Assembly (NCBI GenBank): GCA_034519525.1 | Contig: JAXHOJ010000043.1 | Location: 80,614-144,613 of the forward strand | From: Gemmobacter sp034519525 | Lineage (GTDB): Bacteria; Pseudomonadota; Alphaproteobacteria; Rhodobacterales; Rhodobacteraceae | DNA length: 64,000 bases | Reading direction: 5' to 3' | In this document: positions 17,694-26,037 of the stretch, one piece after another | Position numbering within the stretch: position 1 is the first letter of the stretch | Layout of the letters: every line of letters starts with the position of its first letter | Translations under genes and position numbers: made by a program | The notes under the pieces: generated by a model | The model's database searches: none | What the model saw: only the letters and a program-made list of their open reading frames with translations | What the model was told of the DNA's origin: nothing

Positions 17694-18989
17694 TCAGATC
17701 CCGGCCACGCCGGGGCCCGCGCCAAAGGCGTCCAGCAGCTGGAACTCCACCGCCTTGACCAGCAGGTTGATGCCGCGGCCCGGCTGGCGGGCCGTGATGA
17801 CGAAGGGCTGGCAGGGATCGCGGACCGTCACCGCGCCCTGGCTGCGGAACTGCCACAGATCCGGCTCCCAGCCCATGGGAATGCGGTCCGGCCCGGCCTG
17901 CATCTGCAGACCCTCCAGTGCGGCGGCCTCGGGGGCGGCTTCCATCACAAGCCCGATGCGATAGCGGCCCGGCGCGGGGGCCAGCATCAGAAACTGCGCC
18001 TGCGGCTGCCAGCGCGTCTGCAGCAGTGGCACATGGCTGTCCAGCACCAGCCGCGCGCCTTCGGCAAACAGCTGCGTGCCCGCCGGGCGCAGGGTCTTTT
18101 CCGGCACGGGCGCCGGCAGGATTTCAAGCCCCGGCGCGATGCGTTCGACCAGTGCGCGGGCAGGCCCGGCCCCCCGCGCCACCACCAGCGGCGGCAGCGG
18201 TTCGGCCAGCAGGCGCAGGCCCGGCCGGTCCGATCCGGCCACGGCATCCAGCCCCGCCACATCCCAGCCCGCCAGCGGCACCAGCAGCAGCGCCCGGGGC
18301 TCTGCCGCGCCCAGTTTCGCAACCGGCCGCAGCCCCTGCCCCGGCACCAGCGCCCAAAGCCCGAAGCTGGCGGCCATCGGCCCGGCCAGCGCCGCCTGCA
18401 GCCCCGTGCTCAGCGCCCGGCCGGTGCCCGGCGCCAGATCCCACCAGACCATGACCGGCCCCTCGGCCAGAACCGGCAGCGCCGCCTGCAACAGCCCGGC
18501 ATGGTCCGTCTCGGGCCCGAAGACCGCCAGCGCCGGGCGGCGCAGATGGCCCAGCGCGGCGGCCAGCGTGGTGCAGCGCAGCCGCACGCCCGCCCCCACC
18601 ACCTGACGGCCGGCAAAGGCCCGCTGTTCGCCCACCAGCAGATCGCGGTTCCGGGTAGACAGAACCACCGTCGCCGCCGGGCCGGTGCCCAATGTGGCCG
18701 CATATCCGGGGTAAGCGCCGAAGACCGCATCCGACAGCGCCTCGACCAGACCCAGATCGGGACGCGCCGCCTGAAAGGCGCAGAGCGTGGGGCTGCCCGG
18801 CAGGCCGATGCCCAGAAGCGTGCCATTGCGCGGCAGTTCGCGGGCCAGAGCGGCAATCAGCGCCAGACGCAGCCGGGCGAAATCGCCCCTGCGGTCGGCG
18901 CCCGGCCCATGGGCCTCTGCCCCCGGAGGGGCAGCGGGATCAGAGGCGCCCCGCCCCGCCGGATGGCGCAGTTTGTCGGTAAAAATCAC
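17694..18989 (-). CDS. Hypothetical protein of the polysaccharide cluster
   Basis: 431 residues, very Ala/Leu/Gly-rich, not recognised. A GTG start is used here, with CAGG eight bases upstream. Residues about 35-250 alternate hydrophobic strands and helices (LIAALARELPRNGTLLGIGL, PALAVFGPETDHAGLLQ, EGPVMVWWDLAPGTGRAL), which suggests a Rossmann-like, possibly methyltransferase-like fold without a convincing SAM motif; the C-terminal third is beta-rich (PGRYRIGLVMEAAPEAA, QPFVITARQPGRGINLLVK). It lies 32 bp upstream of the coiled-coil protein, same strand, and just below the giant RTX gene. Could assist secretion or anchoring of that protein or belong to the sugar pathway; I cannot decide. Confidence 0.55.
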   Translation of the reverse strand: MIFTDKLRHPAGRGASDPAAPPGAEAHGPGADRRGDFARLRLALIAALARELPRNGTLLGIGLPGSPTLCAFQAARPDLGLVEALSDAVFGAYPGYAATLGTGPAATVVLSTRNRDLLVGEQRAFAGRQVVGAGVRLRCTTLAAALGHLRRPALAVFGPETDHAGLLQAALPVLAEGPVMVWWDLAPGTGRALSTGLQAALAGPMAASFGLWALVPGQGLRPVAKLGAAEPRALLLVPLAGWDVAGLDAVAGSDRPGLRLLAEPLPPLVVARGAGPARALVERIAPGLEILPAPVPEKTLRPAGTQLFAEGARLVLDSHVPLLQTRWQPQAQFLMLAPAPGRYRIGLVMEAAPEAAALEGLQMQAGPDRIPMGWEPDLWQFRSQGAVTVRDPCQPFVITARQPGRGINLLVKAVEFQLLDAFGAGPGVAGI

Positions 18990-19078
18990 GGCAGCCTGAA
19001 ATTGCAGAAATGTCTGTTCATCCTTTCAGTCTTACGGTTTGCCACGGCAGTGTCAACGCGCATCGCTGCATTGCGGCA

Positions 19079-19114
19079 CCCCGGCCAGCGGCGGGAAACC
19101 GCCACAGGCCGGGG
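19079..19114 (-). terminator. Hairpin terminator downstream of RTX gene 1
   Basis: Stem CCCCGGCC / GGCCGGGG (19079-19086, 19107-19114) enclosing an inner GGCGG-GAAA-CCGCC stem-loop, 18 bp past the RTX stop codon. No U tract follows. Confidence 0.6.
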
Positions 19115-19132
19115 CCGGAAGACAGGGGCGGA

Positions 19133-22100
19133 TCACAGGATCACGTCGAAATCCGCCGCCGTCAGGGTCAGGCCCGGGGCCAGCTGGGCGAATTTCACCG
19201 CCTTGCCGGCGCCGCTGCCATCGGCATCATAGAACAGCGCCCCGGTGGTCTTGTTGTGGATGATCCGGTCATCCGCCTGCAGGGCTGCCGTGCCGGAGAC
19301 AAAGGCCCCGGCCGGCAGATCACCCGCCACCAGCGCCCGGAACACCGTGCGATCCAGCACGATCGTATCGGCGGCGGCATTGTAATCGGTGATCCGGTCG
19401 ACATTGGCCTTGCCCGCTGCGGCATCGAAAATGAAGGTGTCGCGCCCGGCGCCGCCGGTCAGGATATCCGCGCCCAGACCGCCCGACAGCACATCATCGC
19501 CGGCCTCGCCGCGCAGGCGGTCGGCCCCGCCCCGGCCGATCAGCCGGTCATTGCCGCCCCGGCCCTCGAAGGTATTGGCCGCGCCATCCCCGCGCATCCG
19601 GTCGGCCGCGGCAGAGCCCGCGAAGATCTCGATCGACACGAATTGCGGGCCACGGGCGGCGCCGCCTGCCGCCGCAAGTGCAGGCGCGGGCGCCGGGGCC
19701 CCCAGATCCAGCACCACGGCCTCTTCAAAGGTGATCCGGTCGATGCCCGCACCGCCATCCACGATATCTTCGCTGGCATCCTCCAGCACGAAGGTGTCGC
19801 CGCCTGCGCCGCCGTCCAGCGTATCGGCGCCCGCGCCGCCTTCCATGGTATCCGCGCCGGTGCCACCCAGCAAAACGTCATCGCCGGTGCCGCCATCCAG
19901 CGTGTCATTGCCGCCCTCGCCGATCAGCTGATCGTCGCCGCCGCCGCCCTCCGCCGTGTCATTGCCCGCCCCCATGGCGATGATATCGGCGACGATGGCG
20001 CCGACATAGCGTTCGGCCACCCGGCTGGTATCGAAGATGAAGGCGGCGCGGCCCAGCTCTTCCAGCGTGTCAAATCCGGTGATGGTGATGCGCTGGGTAA
20101 AGCCATAGGCGGTGATGTCGATGGCGCCATCATCGCCCAGATCCTGCCAGAAATACTGCAGCGAGGTGAAATTCTCGATCCCCAGCTCGCGCAGGTCGAT
20201 CACATCCTCCTCTGCACGCGAGAAATCGGTGATCACCGCGCCGCCGCGCGATTCCCCGCGCCCGTAATCGTTCAGATCGTCGATGAATCCGGTCCAGCTG
20301 CCCATCACGAAGCGGTCGGCCCCGGCGCCGCCGGTCATCACATCCGATCCGGCCCCGCCCGAAATCTCGTCATCGCCGATGCCCCCGAACAGCTGATCGG
20401 TGCCATTGCCGCCTTCCAGCGAATCCGTGCCATTGCCGCCGTACAGCGTATCCTCGCCCTCGCCGCCGTTCAGCACGTCATTGCCGATCTCGCCGAACAG
20501 CTTGTCGCGGCCACCCTCACCCGAAAGCGCGTCATTGCCCATGCCGCCAAACAGATCGTCATGGCTGCGGCTGCCGGTGATGCCATCATTCGACACATTG
20601 GTGCTGAGCAGGAAATTCGCCCGCGTCAGCGTGCCCACCACCGCGGCCGATCCCAGAACCAGCTTGTTGACGAAGCCGTTCTGCTGCACCAGCACCGAAA
20701 TCACGCCGCTTTCCACCGCCAGCAGGCGCTGCACGGTTTCCATGTCGGAAATGCCCAGCTCGCGCAGATCGACCCGGTCTTCCGCCGTCCAGTCGGTGAT
20801 GGTGTCGATGCTGTTCTCGATCATGCTGGCGCTGCGGTTGCCCGCCATGCTGAAGGTATCGGCCCCGGCGCCGCCGGTCAGCGTATCATCCCCGGCCTGG
20901 CCTGCCAGCGTATCCTCGCCCGCCCCGCCCGACAGCACATCGGCATAAGACAGCGCCCAGTCGGTATAGACGAAGGAATCCTCTTCGCTTTCGGTCAGGG
21001 TATCGCCGAACAGCCGGTCATTGCCCTCGTCGCCGGTCAGGGTATCGCCACCGATGCCGCCCAGCAGATCATCGGCGCCCGCGCCACCCATCAAGGTATC
21101 CGCGCCCGCCTCGCCATCCAGACTGTCGGTGCCGCCCGACCCCGACAGCAGATCGGCGCCGGTGCCGCCCGCCAGCGTATCATTGCCCGCCTCGCCGAAC
21201 AGCCGGTCAGCGCCGCCGCCGCCGTAAAGCCCGTCATCGCCGCCGCCGCCGAAGTAATCATCGGCCTGCGCCCCGCCCGAGCGGAAATCGCCGTCGTCAT
21301 TCACCGCCAGCACGACATTGGCCGATCCGATGGCGCCGAGATCGGTCCAGTTCAGCAGCCGCAGCACATTGCGATAGCCGTTCATGAAGCTGACCAGATC
21401 GGTGCCATTGGCGCCGACCTGCAGCAGGGCCTGCACCGTGGCGAATTCGGTGATCCCCATCTCGGTCACGTCGATGCGGTCTTCCGCCGCCCAGTCGGCC
21501 ACCACATCCAGCGTGTCTTCCGACAGGGTGTTCCAGCCGTCGATGCTGTAGGAGACGCGGAAACTGTCGGCGCCCGCGCCGCCGGTCAGCGTGTCATTGC
21601 CGCCGCCCCCGGCCAGGATGTCATCGCCCGCGCCACCCTCCAGCACATCATGATAGATCAGGTTCCAGCTGGTGGCCTCGGCATCGCCGAACAGGGTATC
21701 GGCATCGCCGCCGCCATAGAGCGTATCGGTGCCCGCGCCGCCCTCGCCCCGGTCAAGCCCGGCGCCCAGGGTCACCAGGTCATCGGCATTGCCGCCATAG
21801 GCGCTGTCGGATCCGGCGCCGCCATAAAGCGCATCCCGGCCATCGCCGCCATCCAGCCAGTCATTGCCGCCCTCGCCGAACAGCCGGTCGGTATCGCCCA
21901 GGCCCGAGATATTGTCATCGCCCAGCCCGCCAAAGAAATCGTCCCGCGCCGCCGTGCCGTTGATATGGTCATTGCTGGTCTCGACCGACAGCACCGCCCG
22001 CGCCGCCGTCAGCTGTGCCGCCTCGAACAGGGTGCCCAGCGACAGGATAGTGCGATAGCCGTTCTGCCAGACCACCACCGAAGAGGCCGTGCCCCCGGCA

Positions 22101-23953
22101 TTGGTCTGCAGCAGCATCCGCGCGGTCTCCAGATCGGAAATCCGGGCTTCGGAAAAATCCAGCTGGTCTTCCGCGGCGTTGAAATCCACCACCACATCGG
22201 TGGTATCTGCGGCCAGTGACAGGCCGGAATAGCTCCAATAGGCGCCAAAGGTCAGGCGGAAGGCATCGCGGCCCGCGCCGCCGGTCAGCAGGTCATCCCC
22301 CGCGCCGCCTGCCAGAGTGTCATCGCCCGCGCCGCCATCCAGCACATCGTTGAAGGCCTGCTGCCAGTTGGTTTCCGTATCGTCGCCATGGATGATATCG
22401 GCATCATCGCCGCCCAGCAGCCGGTCCACGCCCTCGCCACCGGTGATCGAGTCGCGGCCCGCGCCGCCCTCGCCCAGATCATCGCCGATGGACAGATCCA
22501 GCAGATCCGATCCCTCGCCGCCAAAGAGACTGTCCGCCCCGGCCCCGCCATAGGCCGTATCATTGCCGCTTTCCCCGAACAGCCGGTCATCCCCGCCGCC
22601 GCCATCCAGATTGTCATCGCCCCGACCACCGAACAGATCATCGCGGTCTTCGGTGCCATAGAGATAGTCATTCTGCGTCACGGCCGACAGCAGGGCATTG
22701 CCGCTGCCCAGGCCTGCCGGATCGCTCACGCTGCCATCCAGCGCCAGCTGCGACCGATAGCCGTTGTTCCAGATCGTCAGCAGCAGGCCGGTGCCCTGCC
22801 CCTCCATCAGATAGCGCAGGGTGGCGATATCGCTGATCCCGGCCGCGCTGACATCAATGCGGTCTTCGGCGGAAAAATCGCTGACGCGGTCCAGAGTATC
22901 GCCGGACAGCGCCGCCCCGGAATATTGCGCGGCATCGATGCGGAAGGTATCGGCGCCGCTGCCGCCCGACAGCAGGTCATCCCCCGCGCCGCCCGACAGC
23001 ACATCATTGCCCGCCCCGCCCGACAGCGTGTCGTTCCAGATCGCATTGGTGACATCGGGCGCCTCGCCATAGAGCGTGTCATTGCCCTCGCCGCCCGACA
23101 GGGCATCGGCGCCATCCTCGCCCAGAAGATAGTCATTGCCGCTGCCGCCATCGACAGAATCATTCTCGCTGCCGGCATAGAGGCTGTCACTGCCCGCACC
23201 GCCGAAGATGCTGTCACTGCCGCCGCCGCCATAGGCCGTGTCATTGCCTGCCGCGCTGTGGATGCGGTCGGCGCCATCGCGGGCATCGACGTAATCGGCG
23301 CCATTCGCGCCCAGAAGATCATCGCGCTCCTCGCTGCCATAAAGATAGAGCGGGTCGGTCGCCGTGGAAAAGATCACCTGATCGGCGCCCAGCGATGTGA
23401 CGCCGGCCAGCCGGATGATCTGTTCATAGCCGTTGACGAAGAACACCAGCTCCATCGCGCCGCCCGCCAGCCGGGCAAAGGGGGCCAGATCGGCCAGCGC
23501 TGTGACGGGCAGCCCGCGCAGGTCCAGCCGGTCGCCCGCGCCGAAATCGGTGATCGTCACCACATGGCCGTCATCCTGCCCGCTGTAATCGGCAGGCAGG
23601 AAGCCGGTGATGACATGGGTATCATTGCCGGTGCCGCCGGTCAGCGTGTCATTGCCGCCGCCCGAGGTCAGGCTGTCATCGCCCGCGCCGCCATCGAGGC
23701 TGTCATTGAAGCGGCTGCCCAGCAGCGCATCATTGCCGCCATTGCCGAACAGCGCCAGGCCGCGCGCCGCCTCGGTGGCATCCGCCACATCATTGCTGCC
23801 CGGCAGAAGGGCCACATCGACATCGGTGCCGAAGCTGTGGCCCTCGGTGTAGAAGCCGCCAAAGCCGTCCGAGACCCGGATCTCGTAACTGCCGCCGGCG
23901 GAATGGAAGGTCAGGGAAACCAGGGGTGCGCTGCTGAGGTTCAAAGTGGTCAT
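19133..23953 (-). CDS. Giant calcium-binding RTX repeat protein 1
   Basis: 1606 residues. Dozens of GGxGxDxLx nonapeptides (calcium-binding beta-rolls), acidic, no Cys-rich or catalytic module recognised. Start ATG at 23953 with GGAG seven bases upstream; an in-frame GTG at 24067 is less likely. After a short N-terminal domain, RTX blocks alternate with six related linkers of about 100 residues that share D-x-ITDF/W-x-AEDRIDL, a central NGY/NGF and a return to GxxxxDDxFGG. The C-terminus (APGLTLTAADFDVIL, preceded by DRITDYNAAADTIVLDRTVF) is typical of rhodobacterial type I secretion substrates. Expected to be exported unfolded and to fold with calcium outside. No HlyB/HlyD-like secretion genes are in the window. 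Likely an adhesin or matrix protein (inference). Confidence 0.9.
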   Translation of the reverse strand: MTTLNLSSAPLVSLTFHSAGGSYEIRVSDGFGGFYTEGHSFGTDVDVALLPGSNDVADATEAARGLALFGNGGNDALLGSRFNDSLDGGAGDDSLTSGGGNDTLTGGTGNDTHVITGFLPADYSGQDDGHVVTITDFGAGDRLDLRGLPVTALADLAPFARLAGGAMELVFFVNGYEQIIRLAGVTSLGADQVIFSTATDPLYLYGSEERDDLLGANGADYVDARDGADRIHSAAGNDTAYGGGGSDSIFGGAGSDSLYAGSENDSVDGGSGNDYLLGEDGADALSGGEGNDTLYGEAPDVTNAIWNDTLSGGAGNDVLSGGAGDDLLSGGSGADTFRIDAAQYSGAALSGDTLDRVSDFSAEDRIDVSAAGISDIATLRYLMEGQGTGLLLTIWNNGYRSQLALDGSVSDPAGLGSGNALLSAVTQNDYLYGTEDRDDLFGGRGDDNLDGGGGDDRLFGESGNDTAYGGAGADSLFGGEGSDLLDLSIGDDLGEGGAGRDSITGGEGVDRLLGGDDADIIHGDDTETNWQQAFNDVLDGGAGDDTLAGGAGDDLLTGGAGRDAFRLTFGAYWSYSGLSLAADTTDVVVDFNAAEDQLDFSEARISDLETARMLLQTNAGGTASSVVVWQNGYRTILSLGTLFEAAQLTAARAVLSVETSNDHINGTAARDDFFGGLGDDNISGLGDTDRLFGEGGNDWLDGGDGRDALYGGAGSDSAYGGNADDLVTLGAGLDRGEGGAGTDTLYGGGDADTLFGDAEATSWNLIYHDVLEGGAGDDILAGGGGNDTLTGGAGADSFRVSYSIDGWNTLSEDTLDVVADWAAEDRIDVTEMGITEFATVQALLQVGANGTDLVSFMNGYRNVLRLLNWTDLGAIGSANVVLAVNDDGDFRSGGAQADDYFGGGGDDGLYGGGGADRLFGEAGNDTLAGGTGADLLSGSGGTDSLDGEAGADTLMGGAGADDLLGGIGGDTLTGDEGNDRLFGDTLTESEEDSFVYTDWALSYADVLSGGAGEDTLAGQAGDDTLTGGAGADTFSMAGNRSASMIENSIDTITDWTAEDRVDLRELGISDMETVQRLLAVESGVISVLVQQNGFVNKLVLGSAAVVGTLTRANFLLSTNVSNDGITGSRSHDDLFGGMGNDALSGEGGRDKLFGEIGNDVLNGGEGEDTLYGGNGTDSLEGGNGTDQLFGGIGDDEISGGAGSDVMTGGAGADRFVMGSWTGFIDDLNDYGRGESRGGAVITDFSRAEEDVIDLRELGIENFTSLQYFWQDLGDDGAIDITAYGFTQRITITGFDTLEELGRAAFIFDTSRVAERYVGAIVADIIAMGAGNDTAEGGGGDDQLIGEGGNDTLDGGTGDDVLLGGTGADTMEGGAGADTLDGGAGGDTFVLEDASEDIVDGGAGIDRITFEEAVVLDLGAPAPAPALAAAGGAARGPQFVSIEIFAGSAAADRMRGDGAANTFEGRGGNDRLIGRGGADRLRGEAGDDVLSGGLGADILTGGAGRDTFIFDAAAGKANVDRITDYNAAADTIVLDRTVFRALVAGDLPAGAFVSGTAALQADDRIIHNKTTGALFYDADGSGAGKAVKFAQLAPGLTLTAADFDVIL

Positions 23954-24462
23954 GGCCGCTCCGACAGATCTGGAAAGGGAAACTGAAAATCCGGTTTCGA
24001 ATCCCACCTCTGAAGAGGTGATCCCCGTCAGAGTGAACCAAGAATTTCTTCTGTCAACGAGGGACACGCCCGACCATCTGCGTCAGCAATCGCCTGCAGA
24101 CGCAGAGCGCCTTGCATAGGGTCTGGTCCCGTTTTGTCGAACAGGCCGATGAAGGGAAGATCCCGGGGAAGGTCAGGATCCCACAGAGGCCCGCGCCCGG
24201 CGACACGCATTTGATACACCAGCAGGCGAGGATCGCCACCTGTCGCCCCGAAGCCGTTGCAGGCCTTTCAGATCCGTCCATTCCGGCGGATCGCGCCAGG
24301 CTCATAATGCCGCGGCGCAAGCCAAAGACGGGCACTGGGCTGCAGCACGCCGAAAGCAGGACGCCTTATCGCAGGCCGCGACAACGGCCATAGCGGCAGG
24401 CGGGCCGACTCCGAGAGCGGCCATCGGCGGGCGGGCCATCCTTTGGCTTTTGGCAGGCCCCC
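23954..24462. promoter_or_regulatory. Intergenic region upstream of RTX gene 1
   Basis: About 510 bp with no supportable gene; small open frames here lack ribosome sites and familiar sequence. The first 120 bp hold likely RTX control elements: an inverted repeat CACCTC-TGAA-GAGGTG (24005-24020) and the 11-mer CGTCAGAGTGA (24026-24036) also found before the second RTX gene. The rest, up to the sulfotransferase stop, is GC-rich and unexplained; it might be remnant sequence. Confidence 0.4.
24026..24036 (-). promoter_or_regulatory. Shared 11-bp element upstream of RTX gene 1
   Basis: CGTCAGAGTGA (TCACTCTGACG on the coding strand), 73 bp from the start codon. The identical 11-mer lies at 63262-63272, about 98 bp upstream of RTX gene 2. 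Candidate common promoter or operator. Confidence 0.35.
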
Positions 24463-25233
24463 TCAGATGAAGTTGTCACGATAAAGCTCCCGCATATCAA
24501 AGCTCATGTGCAGCAGATTGCGCAGGGCCAGGTTTTTCAGAACATCTGCCAGCGTCTGACTGCGGGCGTTTCCAAGCTTCTGCATCCGCCGGATCGGTTG
24601 CAGATCGGGGGTCGCGGCGATCCCGGCGGCTTGCAGAACAGGCTGAAGATAACCGGGGAAATTGCTGACGGCATCTTCGTAATACAGTTCGATGGGTGAA
24701 ATCCTGTGATGCGCGAAGAAGCGTTGCCACTGCCGGTCTTCACGGATCAGGCTGCGCAGATGCAGCATTGCCTTTTCCGCCTTGAAGGCCGTATTGGCGT
24801 TGAAATCAGCCGTTTTGGCATCTTTCGCATCCCATACATTCAGCTCCTCGGCAAAATATTTTGAAATTGCCTGGGCAAAGATATCCGCGCGCCGGATGAA
24901 AACCCAGGTCGCCCCCTCGAAGAATTCCACGAAAGGCGTGCACATCGGATTGTGTTTTTTCGGGTCGATCAGTTTCGACAGATGATGCAGGTAATGGAAC
25001 ATGACCTTGTCAAAAAATACCGGCTCATCGCTTCTATGGCTCTGCATGATCTGCATCGCATCGGCCCAGTGAAAACCTGCGGGCTTCTGCCCCGAGATGA
25101 CAAGGCGATAGAACGCCTCTGTTTCACTGCGTGGTCGGCCTGTACAGTTCTGCAGATCATCCACGATCATGGTTGATCCGCTGCGCTGCGTTGCGCAAAA
25201 GATGATGGCGGGTTGTTCGAATTTCAGCGCCAT
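24463..25233 (-). CDS. Stf0-like sulfotransferase
   Basis: 256 residues. N-terminal IIFCATQRSGSTMIVDDL with TGRPRSETEAFYR is the signature of the Stf0 family (trehalose 2-sulfotransferase type): the RSGST loop binds the 5'-phosphosulfate of PAPS. The 3'-phosphate element WVFIRRADIFAQAISKYFA is near residue 110, and IELYYEDAVSNF near 190. Length and order match the family. GC is lower than in the flanking RTX gene. It differs clearly in sequence from the other sulfotransferases here, so it probably modifies another position or sugar. Followed upstream, 17 bp away, by a gene of unknown function on the same strand. Confidence 0.87.
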   Translation of the reverse strand: MALKFEQPAIIFCATQRSGSTMIVDDLQNCTGRPRSETEAFYRLVISGQKPAGFHWADAMQIMQSHRSDEPVFFDKVMFHYLHHLSKLIDPKKHNPMCTPFVEFFEGATWVFIRRADIFAQAISKYFAEELNVWDAKDAKTADFNANTAFKAEKAMLHLRSLIREDRQWQRFFAHHRISPIELYYEDAVSNFPGYLQPVLQAAGIAATPDLQPIRRMQKLGNARSQTLADVLKNLALRNLLHMSFDMRELYRDNFI

Positions 25234-25250
25234 GATGAATCAGCCTTTCC

Positions 25251-25943
25251 CTATCGCTTGCCATATATATTGAAGGCATAGATCATGAGCGGCACGCGTG
25301 GCCCGCCGGTCGACAGCCGCAAGCGCGCGCTTTTCGGCGACGCCCCATCGAGGGTGGCAAGAATCTTCTTACGATCCAGTCGGCAGTGTATGAAGCTCGG
25401 ATGTTCGGTGATGCGCTTGCGCTCTAGGGGAATACGGTCCAGCTTACCATCCTTGCCATCACTGGCCACAAGAAATGCCGCATACATGGCAAGGGGTTCG
25501 TCAAGCGCGACCTTCAGAATCCATTCTGTCCATTCCCACTCCAGCAGATCCAGATCACCAGCAAGAAATTCATAAGTGAACCAGCCATCATCAACCAGGG
25601 GCGGAACCAAACGCAATCCGGTAACGGGCTCCGCACCGTTGCGGTGCAGCTGGCTCAGCGCGAAGGGTTGCAGGCTCGCTGCTGATGTCTTGTTGGTCGC
25701 ATTGAACTGCACACTATCCGCAAAGGGGCATTGCGGAAGCAGTGCAACGGGCTCTGCGGCAGGCGGGGCCGCCCGGAACGCCTGAAAGGCGGGCGGGGTC
25801 AGAACTTCGATGCCAGGGGCCTCGAAACCACCGGGGGCCGACACCGCCCCGCCCGGTGCCAGCCGGATCATGCGCTCCAGTTCATCAAGCCGCCCGCGCA
25901 TCTCTCCGATGGCTGTCAGCATTTCGGCACGGTTTATCATCAT
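25251..25943 (-). CDS. Hypothetical protein, short coiled coil plus beta-rich domain
   Basis: 230 residues; family not recognised. Residues 1-30 form a short amphipathic helix (MLTAIGEMRGRLDELERMI) that could be a coiled coil, followed by a Pro/Ala-rich linker and, from about 75, a beta-rich domain (FTYEFLAGDLDLLEWEW, ATLDGASPKSARLRLS, PLMIYAFNIYGKR). Start ATG with GGGAAGC directly upstream. The coiled coil-linker-sandwich layout recalls the other unknown proteins at 8.6-9.4 and 16.4-17.7 kb. Co-oriented with the GT4-GT2 fusion upstream and the Stf0 gene downstream. Function unknown. Confidence 0.6.
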   Translation of the reverse strand: MMINRAEMLTAIGEMRGRLDELERMIRLAPGGAVSAPGGFEAPGIEVLTPPAFQAFRAAPPAAEPVALLPQCPFADSVQFNATNKTSAASLQPFALSQLHRNGAEPVTGLRLVPPLVDDGWFTYEFLAGDLDLLEWEWTEWILKVALDEPLAMYAAFLVASDGKDGKLDRIPLERKRITEHPSFIHCRLDRKKILATLDGASPKSARLRLSTGGPRVPLMIYAFNIYGKR

Positions 25944-26037
25944 GCTTCCCGTCTTGCTTCAGTATTTGTTCTGGCACCCGGATATCCAACAGTTGCGCCC
26001 TGCGCCCGGAACTGCGCAGCCGTTGCACGCCTGCCTG

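Noticed and set aside
24028..24393. Small open frames between RTX gene 1 and the Stf0 gene
   Set aside because: Overlapping on both strands, no ribosome site and no recognisable motif; not supportable as genes.
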